64,000 bases of DNA from Rhizobium jaguaris (GTDB lineage: Bacteria > Pseudomonadota > Alphaproteobacteria > Rhizobiales > Rhizobiaceae), in NCBI RefSeq assembly GCF_003627755.1, contig NZ_CP032695.1, forward strand, positions 1,736,001-1,800,000. The letters are read 5' to 3'. Made by a program: the position numbers and the translations under genes. Positions within the stretch are counted from its first letter, which is position 1. Each line of letters opens with the position of its first letter. This document shows, piece after piece, positions 43,880 through 51,334 of the stretch. Under the pieces are notes generated by a model. The model saw only the letters and a program-made list of their open reading frames with translations. It searched no databases and was not told the origin of the DNA.

Positions 43880-45007
43880 TCAGGCGGGAATACTTGTCTC
43901 CCCCGGCGCGAAGTTGGACCCGCGAAGCGCGTCGCAAACTGCGCGTGTCACCTCCACGGTCGTCGCCTTGCCACCAAGATCTGGAGTGAGAATGCCGGCG
44001 GCGCAAACCTGTTCCACCGCAGTGATCAGCGCATGAGCGGCGGCGGCCTCGCCGAGATGCTCGAGCATCATGGAAGCGGTCCAGAAGCTTGCTACCGGAT
44101 TGGCAATACCCTTGCCGACAATGTCGAAGGCCGAACCATGGATGGGCTCGAACATCGAAGGAAACCGGCGCTCAGGATCAATATTGCCTGTGGGCGCAAT
44201 GCCAAGCGAACCAGCGAGTGCAGCCGCGAGATCGGACAGAATATCCGCATGCAAATTGGTCGCCACGACCGTATCGATGCTTCTCGGACGGCTGACCATG
44301 CGGAAGGTCATGGCGTCGACCAACTCCTTGTCCCAGGACACATCCGGAAAATCCGCCGCGACCTCGGCGGCAATTTCATCCCACAATACCAGGCCGTGGC
44401 GCTGTGCGTTCGATTTGGTGACGACGGTCAGATGCTTGCGCGCACGTTTCGCAGCCTCAGTAAAAGCAAAGCGCATAATGCGCTCGACGCCGCGGCGGGT
44501 AAAGATCGACGTTTCCGTCGCCACCTCCTCCGGCAGGCCGATATGGGCGCGGCCACCATGGCCGGAATATTCGCCCTCGGAATTTTCGCGAACGATCAGC
44601 CAGTCGAGATCACCCCGCTCGACACCGCGCAGCGGGCTGGTGACGCCGGGGAAAATCCGAGTCGGGCGGACGTTGGCATATTGGTCGAGCCGTTGGCAGA
44701 TCGGCAGCCTAAGTCCCCACAAGGTGACATGATCCGGAATATCCGGCGCGCCCACGGCGCCAAAATAGATCGCGTCAGCCTTCTTCAATAACGTCAGCCC
44801 ATCGGATGGCATGAAGGCGCCGGTTCTGCGATAGCGCTCGCTGCCCCAATCAAAGTGATCGACTTCAATCAAGAAACCGCCGTTGCGGGCGGCCAGCACA
44901 TCCAGCACTTCCAACCCGGCCGCGATCACCTCCGTGCCGATCCCGTCTCCCGGGATGGCGGCAATCCGGTATTTCCGCTGTGGAACGGACGCGTCAATGT
45001 TGCTCAT
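43880..45007 (-). CDS. Tartrate dehydrogenase/decarboxylase-type (isopropylmalate dehydrogenase family) enzyme
   Basis: 375 residues. The family pattern IAAIPGDGIGTEVIAAGLEVL at the N terminus, YFGAVGAPDIPDHVTLWGLRL, LIVRENSEGEYSG, VTKSNAQRHGLVLW, the metal aspartates ATNLHADILSD, and FEPIHGSAFDIVGKGIANP are complete. The GAPDIPDHVTLWGLRLPI segment is characteristic of the tartrate/D-malate branch rather than LeuB. The reaction is NAD-dependent oxidation of a 2-hydroxy diacid with optional decarboxylation. It lies 24 bases after the SDR gene and 35 before the aldehyde dehydrogenase gene, so it is part of the same pathway. Confidence 0.9.
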   Translation of the reverse strand: MSNIDASVPQRKYRIAAIPGDGIGTEVIAAGLEVLDVLAARNGGFLIEVDHFDWGSERYRRTGAFMPSDGLTLLKKADAIYFGAVGAPDIPDHVTLWGLRLPICQRLDQYANVRPTRIFPGVTSPLRGVERGDLDWLIVRENSEGEYSGHGGRAHIGLPEEVATETSIFTRRGVERIMRFAFTEAAKRARKHLTVVTKSNAQRHGLVLWDEIAAEVAADFPDVSWDKELVDAMTFRMVSRPRSIDTVVATNLHADILSDLAAALAGSLGIAPTGNIDPERRFPSMFEPIHGSAFDIVGKGIANPVASFWTASMMLEHLGEAAAAHALITAVEQVCAAGILTPDLGGKATTVEVTRAVCDALRGSNFAPGETSIPA

Positions 45008-45031
45008 GGAGACCTCTCCTCTCGGCTCTCC

Positions 45032-45796
45032 TCAGACCGTTCCGCCATTCACCAGAAGCACTTGCTTGGTGATCATCTTGCTGTCATCGGCGGCAAGGAA
45101 CAAGCAGGCGCGCGCCACGTCGCTCTCCTCGACCGGACCGGGGATGCATTGCATCTGGCGGCCGGCGGCGATCTTGCTTTCATCCTGATACCATAGCGCG
45201 CGCTGCCGGTCGGTGATGATCATGCCCGGCGCGAGCGCATTGACGCGGATGCGGTCCGGCCCAACCTGGCGGGCAAGCGAATTGGTGAAGCCGACGATCG
45301 CCGCCTTGGCGGTGCAATAGGCCTGCATGTCCGGCGCACCGCGAATCCAGGCGCCCGACGTCATGTTGATGATCGAGCCGTAGCCGAGTTCTCGCATATC
45401 CGGCACCACCGCCTGTGCGGCAAAAAAGACGTGGCGGAGATTGACGGACATCATCCAATCGAACTCTTCGGCAGAGACATCAAGGAAATCCTGCCGCCGG
45501 TCGTTAGCGGCATTGTTGACGAGGACCGCGACAGGACCGATCTCACGCCTGACATCGGCGAAAGCGGCTTTCATCGCCTCGATATCGGTGAGATCGCAGC
45601 GATAAAAATCAACCTTCGTCTGCCCGCCCGAAAGCTCCGATGCCAGCTGGCTTCCGGCTTCTTCCTGAATATCGAGGATAGCGATGCGGGCGCCATTGGC
45701 GGCAAAGGCGCGAACGATCGCCTCGCCGATGCCCGAGGCTCCGCCCGTGACGACCACCGTTCGGTTGCGAAGGCTCGGATATTGAGTCATCTCCAT
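45032..45796 (-). CDS. SDR-family oxidoreductase
   Basis: 254 residues, classical short-chain dehydrogenase. The cofactor motif TGGASGIG is at 17-24, and NNAA at 94-97 stabilises the fold. The catalytic set is S147 (NMTSGAW), Y160 and K164 (YCTAK). D42 after strand 2 (ILDIQEE) favours NAD(H). ATG 45796 and the ATG two codons later are both usable. It is the first enzyme gene of the operon, 75 bases after the GntR gene. In sugar-acid pathways such enzymes oxidise the sugar or a lactone-forming carbon; the substrate is not certain. Confidence 0.92.
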   Translation of the reverse strand: MEMTQYPSLRNRTVVVTGGASGIGEAIVRAFAANGARIAILDIQEEAGSQLASELSGGQTKVDFYRCDLTDIEAMKAAFADVRREIGPVAVLVNNAANDRRQDFLDVSAEEFDWMMSVNLRHVFFAAQAVVPDMRELGYGSIINMTSGAWIRGAPDMQAYCTAKAAIVGFTNSLARQVGPDRIRVNALAPGMIITDRQRALWYQDESKIAAGRQMQCIPGPVEESDVARACLFLAADDSKMITKQVLLVNGGTV

Positions 45797-45871
45797 CGAT
45801 AAAGCCGCTCCTATCGGCCGGTCATGTCATGCCCGGCCCACCGTTAGGTGAAGCCGGCTGGGTCTGTCGTA

Positions 45872-46606
45872 TCAAAGCCGCTCTATCGCGTTCAGAATCT
45901 CGCTGCTCGCGCGCGTGCGATGCTGTTCTGCCGCTGCCCGTGCGCCGACGATGTCGCCGGCCCGGATGGCTGATATCATCAGCCGATGCTCCTGGACGGA
46001 GAGTTCCGGGACCGGGCGGAAAGACAGCGTTAACGTGCGAGCGCGCTGTGCCTGATCGGCCATCGTGGCGGCGATGCGCGCCAGGCGCTGATTGCCGCAT
46101 TCACCGACCAGCAGGCGATGGAATTGATCGTCGGCGCGGGCCCAGCCGCGCAGGTCGCCGGCATTCAGCGTGCGCTCCATCTGGTTGGTTGCGTCTTCCA
46201 TCATCCGCAGAGGATATTCGGAGCGCTCCGGATGTTCGGCCAGCAAAGCTGCAGCCATGCCCTCCATAGCAGTCAACAACTGATAGACCTCGATCATATC
46301 GGCAGCCGAAATCGGCAGCACCTGCACGCCGCGCCGCGGCAATACGCGCACCAGCCCCTCATGCTGCAGGCGGATCACCGCCTCATGCACTGGCGTGCGG
46401 CTCATCTTGAGCTGCTCGGCGATACGCTGCTCCACGGCTTGATAGCCAGCCGGCAGCGTCCCATCGAGAATGCTGGCCTTCAGCGCCTGATACGCATCCT
46501 CCACCAGCGAAGCTTTGCGGTCGACTTGCGCCCGAGGTTCGTGGGGATAGACGCGCATGCCTGCGGAACGGGCATGGGGTGGTGCGGGAATGATTGGATC
46601 TGGCAT
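45872..46606 (-). CDS. GntR-family regulator, FCD subfamily
   Basis: 244 residues from ATG 46606. The winged helix covers about 34-97 (VEQRIAEQLKMSRTPVHEAVIRLQHEGLVRVLPRRGVQVLP), with an FCD domain after it (LTAMEGMAAALLAEHPE, FHRLLVGECGNQRLARIA). It lies directly upstream of, and in the same direction as, the SDR/tartrate dehydrogenase/SSADH/aldolase genes, so it probably regulates that operon and is co-transcribed with it. An ATGCAA...TTGCAT inverted repeat just upstream (46650-46672) may be its operator. The effector is presumably a sugar acid. Confidence 0.92.
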   Translation of the reverse strand: MPDPIIPAPPHARSAGMRVYPHEPRAQVDRKASLVEDAYQALKASILDGTLPAGYQAVEQRIAEQLKMSRTPVHEAVIRLQHEGLVRVLPRRGVQVLPISAADMIEVYQLLTAMEGMAAALLAEHPERSEYPLRMMEDATNQMERTLNAGDLRGWARADDQFHRLLVGECGNQRLARIAATMADQAQRARTLTLSFRPVPELSVQEHRLMISAIRAGDIVGARAAAEQHRTRASSEILNAIERL

Positions 46607-46731
46607 CAAAACCTTTCGTGGGCGGGTCGAAAGCTGTCGTCAGACTTGACCATGCAAGCAGTCTTTTTTGCATACCAGATAGAATTTCGCCAAACAAGTT
46701 TCGCCGATGCCCATGTTCATTGCTTCACCAC

Positions 46732-46759
46732 TGACGACGCTGGCTTGAATCTTCCAAAT
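46732..46759 (-). repeat. Left arm of a 28-bp inverted repeat flanking the purple acid phosphatase gene
   Basis: The outer end TGACGA leads inward to GCTTGAATCTTCCAAAT. The mirror copy is at 48823-48850 with two mismatches in 28 bases. The 17-bp core is identical. The segment between the arms contains only the phosphatase gene and its flanks. No target-site duplication is obvious and no transposase is present. Confidence 0.65.
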
Positions 46760-46873
46760 GCTGGCATCTTTGTTCCATGCGATGCAAAGGCGGCGGCCAT
46801 GGCCAGATTGTCGCGCCATAGTCACAGTCTCGCGCTAGCAAGGGGAGCCCCCAACTCGCCAGAGCGCCCCGCC

Positions 46874-48472
46874 ATGAAAACACCGGACAGCGATAAGAAC
46901 TTTGACATCAGCCGCCGCAGACTCCTTGCCGCCGCCGGCATTGGCACCGGTGTGCTTCTGACGGCTTCGTTCACCAGCGCCGAGGAGAATGCGCCGGCAC
47001 CGACTGCCGCTAGTTCGCCGAGCCCGGTGGAAACGCCCCCGGTGGCGGGGCTCCATCTTCAGTTCGGCGCCGATGCGTCCGCCGAGATGGTGGTCTCCTG
47101 GCATACGCTCCAGCCGGTGAAGCAGCCGCGCGTCCTGATCGGCCGGCTCGACGGCAAGCTCGAACAAACGGTGGCCGCCGTCGAATCCAGCTATGTCGAC
47201 GGCAAATCAAACCAGACCGTCTATGCCTGGCACGCCAAGGTCGGTGGGCTCGACGCCGATGCCGCCTATCTCTACGCCGCGCTGCACGATGGCGCCGAGC
47301 CGCAATTCGGCACTTTCCGCACCTCACCGCGTGGTCGCCAGCCCCTTACGTTCACCAGCTTCGGTGACCAGGGCACACCGACTCTCGGCAAGGTCTTCCA
47401 CCCGCCGGCGGGTGTCACGCTGCAAGGCGTCACCTATATCAACGACAATCTCGGTTCGCCCGCGGCAGGCGACACCACGCTCGGCGTCGAGCGCCTGCGC
47501 CCCCTCTTCCACCTGTTCAATGGGGATCTGTGCTACGCTAACCTCGCCCAGGACCGCGTGCGAACCTGGTGGGATTTTTGGAACAACAACACCCGCAGCG
47601 CCCGCAACCGCCCGTGGATGCCTTCGCCCGGCAACCACGAGAACGAACTCGGCAACGGGCCGATCGGCTACAAAGCCTACCAGACCTATTTTTCCTTGCC
47701 AGCCGCCGATGGCCAGACCGAGGTGACACATGGGCTTTGGTACAGTTTCACTGCCGGCTCGATGCGGGTGATCGCCATCGCCAATGACGATGTCTGCTAC
47801 CAGGATGGTGGCGATTCCTATGTGCGCGGCTATTCCGGCGGCGCGCAGAAAGCATGGCTCGAGAAGGAGCTCGCCGCAGCCCACGACGACAAGGACATCG
47901 ACTGGCTGGTGGTTTGCATGCACCAAGTCGCCATTTCCACCGCCGACAAGTTCAACGGCGCCGATCTAGGCATCCGCGAGGAATGGCTGCCGCTGTTCGA
48001 CAAATATGGCGTGGACCTGGTGGTCTGCGGCCATGAGCATCATTACGAGCGCTCCCACCCCATCCGCGGCCTGCAGAACAACAAGACGCTGACGCCGATC
48101 CCGGTCGGTACCGCCACCGACGTGATCGACACCACCAAGGGTACGGTGCACATGGTGATCGGCGGCGGCGGCACGTCCGTGCCCTCCAACGAACTTTTCT
48201 TCAACCCGCCCTGCTGTCGAGTGATCATGGGCGTGGGCGACAAGAATCCCACCACCGGCAAGCGTCCGCCGATCTACGTGGCCGAGGACGCGACCTGGTC
48301 GGCCGTGCGCAACGCCGCCCACTCCTATGGCTTCGCCGCTTTCGATGTCGACCCGGGCGCCCATCAAGGCGATCTCACTACCATGAAGGTGACCTATTAC
48401 GACGTGGTGGGCCAGGATGGCCAGCTCTCTCCGTTCGAGAGCTTCACGCTGCGCCGTCCACGGCGAGACTAA
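46874..48472 (+). CDS. Tat-exported purple acid phosphatase-like metallophosphoesterase
   Basis: 532 residues from ATG 46874; the frame is open far upstream (to 46118) but that part shadows the GntR gene. A twin-arginine signal is present: DISRRRLLAAAGIGTGVLLTAS. A fibronectin-like N domain (about 57-150) precedes the phosphatase domain. The five metal-site motifs are readable: FGDQG, NGDLCYAN, PGNHEN, VVCMHQ and GHEHHYERSHP. It should release phosphate from organic esters in the periplasm. It is a single-gene unit and sits between 28-bp inverted repeats, which suggests acquisition as a discrete segment. Confidence 0.9.
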   Translation: MKTPDSDKNFDISRRRLLAAAGIGTGVLLTASFTSAEENAPAPTAASSPSPVETPPVAGLHLQFGADASAEMVVSWHTLQPVKQPRVLIGRLDGKLEQTVAAVESSYVDGKSNQTVYAWHAKVGGLDADAAYLYAALHDGAEPQFGTFRTSPRGRQPLTFTSFGDQGTPTLGKVFHPPAGVTLQGVTYINDNLGSPAAGDTTLGVERLRPLFHLFNGDLCYANLAQDRVRTWWDFWNNNTRSARNRPWMPSPGNHENELGNGPIGYKAYQTYFSLPAADGQTEVTHGLWYSFTAGSMRVIAIANDDVCYQDGGDSYVRGYSGGAQKAWLEKELAAAHDDKDIDWLVVCMHQVAISTADKFNGADLGIREEWLPLFDKYGVDLVVCGHEHHYERSHPIRGLQNNKTLTPIPVGTATDVIDTTKGTVHMVIGGGGTSVPSNELFFNPPCCRVIMGVGDKNPTTGKRPPIYVAEDATWSAVRNAAHSYGFAAFDVDPGAHQGDLTTMKVTYYDVVGQDGQLSPFESFTLRRPRRD

Positions 48473-48687
48473 AGCGAGCCGAGGAACTTGATGAATTCGC
48501 CAGTCGACATCTGTCACTGGAGCAAATTTTTTCCGTGAGCAAGATCGACCGGGCAGCGATCACCGAGCAGCTTGCCCTTCGATCCATCGAACCCCTTTTC
48601 AATGGCATCGGCCATCGAGGTAGAATTTATCGGCGCTCTGATATCGCCCCCCTTATCGCTCCTTTGACGAGACGGGATTCAGATTGC

Positions 48688-48711
48688 AGCCCGACGAAAG
48701 TCGGGCTTTTT
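48688..48711 (+). terminator. Strong Rho-independent terminator, possible sRNA end
   Basis: AGCCCGAC-GAAA-GTCGGGCT is a perfect 8-bp stem with a GNRA tetraloop and ends in a T run. It lies 216 bases after the phosphatase stop codon, further than usual for that gene. It might instead end a small RNA made from 48500-48711. A GTG frame at 48535 (93 codons) runs through the stem and is not believed. Confidence 0.75.
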
Positions 48712-48737
48712 GCCCTCTATTGGCAAGAGCCCTGTCG

Positions 48738-48850
48738 TTTGGAAATTTCAAGCCTGCAATTTGGAACTTTCTGGAGTAACACAGACTCCAGATGCCTTGT
48801 TTCACAGGGTTTTTAGAACGCGATTTGGAAGATTCAAGCGAGCATCGTCA
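48738..48850 (+). repeat. Cluster of TTTGGAA-NN-TTC repeats including the right arm of the inverted repeat
   Basis: Three related words occur: TTTGGAAATTTCAAGC (48738-48753), TTTGGAACTTTC (48760-48771) and TTTGGAAGATTCAAGC (48824-48839), spaced 22 and 64 bp. The last belongs to the 28-bp arm (48823-48850) that mirrors 46732-46759. They lie 110-230 bases before the oxidoreductase gene and could be regulator sites, relics of a mobile-element end, or both. The rest of 48473-48966 shows no gene. Confidence 0.5.
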
Positions 48851-48966
48851 AACACTCATGGGAACAGTGGCAGTGTGGGGGACTTGTCGCGAATATTGGG
48901 TGCGGTCGTTCCGGCCATAGCCCATGGATGCAAATGGACTTTTACCTGGCCTAACGGGAGTTGGAC

Positions 48967-50106
48967 GTGGAACCTGTTAAGATCGGCATCATCGGCGCCG
49001 GCAACATCAGCAACTCGTATCTAAGGGGCGCGGCACGATCAAAGCTCATCAAAGTCAAAGCGATAGCAGACATCCGGACGGAGGCCGCGCAAGCCAAGGC
49101 TAAGGCATTCGGGGTTGAGGCCGTCACCGTCGATGAGTTGCTCTCCGATCCGGAGATCGAGCTCGCGGTCAATCTCACGCTGCCAATGGTACATGCAGAC
49201 GTCAGCCATCAGATCATATCGGCCGGTAAGCATGTCTATTCGGAAAAGCCGTTGACGGCGACCTTCGCCGAGGCGGGTCTGGTGATGGAAGCTGCGCGCG
49301 CCAAGAACCTGCGCGTCGGCGGTGCGCCCGACACTTTCCTGGGAGCAGCGCATCAGGCTGCCCGCGCCGTGATCGATGCCGGCCGTATCGGCAAACCGGT
49401 TGGCGGCGCCGTCACTTTCATGACCCGCAGTTCGGCGCATCGCTACGCCAACCCTTCCTTCTTCATCTTCAAACAGGGCGGCGGGCCGATGCTCGACATG
49501 GGCGCTTACTACCTGACGCAGCTCATTAATTTGCTGGGACCGATCAAGCGCGTTTCGGCGATCTCCACCAACGGGATTCCGCAGCGCGAAGTCGTCCAGG
49601 GGCCGCTGACCGGCGCCGTGATCGACGTCGAGGTTCCGACCTTCTACAACGGCGTACTCGAATTTCTGGGCGGCGCCAATGTTGCCATCTCGATGTCCTG
49701 GGAGGTGCATAGGCATCGGCGCTCGCACATGGAAATCTACGGCACGGAAGGCAGCCTCGTCATTCCAGATCCCAATTTCTTCGGCGGCACGCCGCAGATC
49801 GCCGAGGCGGGGGGCGACTGGGAAAATGTCGATATCTCCGCCTATCCCTTCGGCACTCCAAACCGTGTGATGGATGACGGCCGCTCGGAGGCGGACTATC
49901 GCATGATCGGCGTTGTCGACATGGCCATGGCTATCCGCCACAGCCGCCCACACCGCGCCAACGGCGATATGGCCATGCATGTCCTCGAAGCCCTGGAAGG
50001 CTTCGAACAGTCTTCGGTTGAGGGCCAGCATGTCGCCATCACCACACCTTGCGCGCGCCCGGCGGTCGTGCCGCAAGGTGCAGATGAGGAGGTTTTCGAC
50101 GCTTGA
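48967..50106 (+). CDS. Gfo/Idh/MocA-family oxidoreductase
   Basis: 379 residues from GTG 48967, with GGGAG six bases upstream; a TTG at 48961 is the alternative. The NAD(P) loop is VKIGIIGAGNISNSYLRGAA, the catalytic segment AGKHVYSEKPLTATFAEAG, and the barrel domain contains YANPSFFIFKQGGGPMLDMGAYYLTQLINLLGP. It is a close paralogue of the 36041 gene product, with the same APDTFLG and GGGPMLD blocks. It is followed after 152 bases by an isomerase/epimerase gene, as in the sugar ABC operon, so the pair may treat a similar sugar. No transporter genes follow. Confidence 0.92.
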   Translation: MEPVKIGIIGAGNISNSYLRGAARSKLIKVKAIADIRTEAAQAKAKAFGVEAVTVDELLSDPEIELAVNLTLPMVHADVSHQIISAGKHVYSEKPLTATFAEAGLVMEAARAKNLRVGGAPDTFLGAAHQAARAVIDAGRIGKPVGGAVTFMTRSSAHRYANPSFFIFKQGGGPMLDMGAYYLTQLINLLGPIKRVSAISTNGIPQREVVQGPLTGAVIDVEVPTFYNGVLEFLGGANVAISMSWEVHRHRRSHMEIYGTEGSLVIPDPNFFGGTPQIAEAGGDWENVDISAYPFGTPNRVMDDGRSEADYRMIGVVDMAMAIRHSRPHRANGDMAMHVLEALEGFEQSSVEGQHVAITTPCARPAVVPQGADEEVFDA

Positions 50107-50200
50107 TGCGAGGCGACCTCCGGTGGCGTGCCGGATGCTCCGACACCAGCCATCCTGCCGCGTGTAATGTATACCAGCAGAAATTCAGTGCGGCGCATGC

Positions 50201-50218
50201 GAGAGGCCAAGGCCTCTC
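50201..50218. repeat. Palindrome in the gap before the isomerase gene
   Basis: GAGAGGCCAAGGCCTCTC is a perfect 18-bp palindrome between the oxidoreductase and isomerase genes, 41 bases before the start codon of the latter. It may form an intercistronic stem. It could also bind a regulator. Confidence 0.45.
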
Positions 50219-50258
50219 CATCCGATAGCTACATCCAATTTTGAAAGGAACAGCTTGC

Positions 50259-51179
50259 ATGTCTGATCTATCGCCACGAGTAACTGCGGACGGCTACCGG
50301 ATCGCCATCAACCCTATTCAGTGGCTGGCATCGGAGGACGGCTTCCTGGATCGCAGCAAGGCGCCGCCGCTCGATGATTTTCTGGCGCAAATCCGACAGG
50401 TCGGCTTTCCTGCCGCCGTCATCGCGATTCCTGTCGGCACATCGCTGGAAGACTACAAGGCGGCTTTCGAGCGCGCCGGAATCCTGCCGGCCCCGAGCTA
50501 TTTCGGCATCCCGAGCCCCGAGGCGGAGGTGCCGCTCGAAAAAACTTTGGAGGAGGCAAAACTTGCCGGCAGTCGGCAGGCTGCTTTGGGCCTCAAGGAT
50601 ATCTTCATCGCCGTGCACATGCCGCCGAAGCTGCGTCCGCGCGTCGACAAGCCAGCGGTCGGTGCGATGTTCGACCAGGCGAGGCTCGATTTCATCATCG
50701 ACCAGCTTGGTAACGTTGCCGAGGCGCTGAAAGCCGAGGGCGTCATGCCGGCCTTGCATCCGCATGTCGGAACCTGGATCGAGACCGAAAACGACACGCG
50801 CCGGACACTTGACACCATTGGTCCGGGCACGCTGAATTTCGGCCCCGACAGCGGCCATCTTTCCTGGGCCGGCGCCGATGTGCTCGGCCTTTTCCGATCC
50901 TATAGGGATCGTATCAGCATCATGCATATCAAGGATATCAGGCTTGACGTCCGCGACGCGGCGATTGCGGCGGGCAAGAGCTATCCGCAAACGGCGCTGG
51001 ACGGTCTCTGGGCCGAGCCGGGGATCGGCAATCTCGATATCAAGGCCATGCTTACTGAACTCGGCCCAAGCTTCGACGGTTGGATCGTCGCGGAAGTCGA
51101 CCGGCCAACCATGCCGCCTTACGAGAGCGCGGTGGTTAGTGCCAATTACCTGCGTGAGCTGCGCCGACCGAGCGCATAG
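50259..51179 (+). CDS. Sugar phosphate isomerase/epimerase family protein (inosose-type TIM barrel)
   Basis: 306 residues from ATG 50259 after GAAAGGAA. The barrel pattern includes YRIAINPIQWLASEDGF, MPALHPHVGTWIETENDTRRTLD, NFGPDSGHLSWAGAD, ISIMHIKDIRLD and GWIVAEVDRP, which place the His/Asp/Glu metal residues. It resembles inosose dehydratase/isomerase-like enzymes (IolE/IolI group). It likely works with the oxidoreductase upstream on an inositol or sugar derivative, an inference from pairing. Its 3' end converges with the MFS gene at 51328. Confidence 0.88.
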   Translation: MSDLSPRVTADGYRIAINPIQWLASEDGFLDRSKAPPLDDFLAQIRQVGFPAAVIAIPVGTSLEDYKAAFERAGILPAPSYFGIPSPEAEVPLEKTLEEAKLAGSRQAALGLKDIFIAVHMPPKLRPRVDKPAVGAMFDQARLDFIIDQLGNVAEALKAEGVMPALHPHVGTWIETENDTRRTLDTIGPGTLNFGPDSGHLSWAGADVLGLFRSYRDRISIMHIKDIRLDVRDAAIAAGKSYPQTALDGLWAEPGIGNLDIKAMLTELGPSFDGWIVAEVDRPTMPPYESAVVSANYLRELRRPSA

Positions 51180-51193
51180 CGACCGAGCCTAGC

Positions 51194-51334
51194 TGACCGC
51201 CCCGATCAGCAGGCGGCCGCGACAAGCCGGTGGAGCTTGTCGCGGTCCATATCAAACAATCGAAAGAAGCCTATCTGCGCGGCCTGCAAGCAGCGGTCCA
51301 AACCGTTCCGCTAGAGCCGATGCCGCGTCAATGA
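51194..51334 (+). other. Possible C-terminal coding remnant between convergent genes
   Basis: A plus-strand frame ending at TGA 51332-51334 reads GRDKPVELVAVHIKQSKEAY, then LRGLQAAVQTVP, with protein-like character but no start codon or ribosome site. It overlaps the last codons of the minus-strand MFS gene. It may be the eroded 3' end of a gene interrupted when the efflux locus arrived. Family not recognised. Confidence 0.3.

Noticed and set aside
46118..46873. N-terminal extension of the phosphatase reading frame by about 250 codons
   Set aside because: The extension is antisense to the GntR gene and precedes a clear Tat signal at 46874, which must be N-terminal to work.
48535..48816. GTG-started frame of 93 codons after the phosphatase gene
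   Set aside because: It reads through the strong terminator at 48688-48711 and shows no family resemblance.
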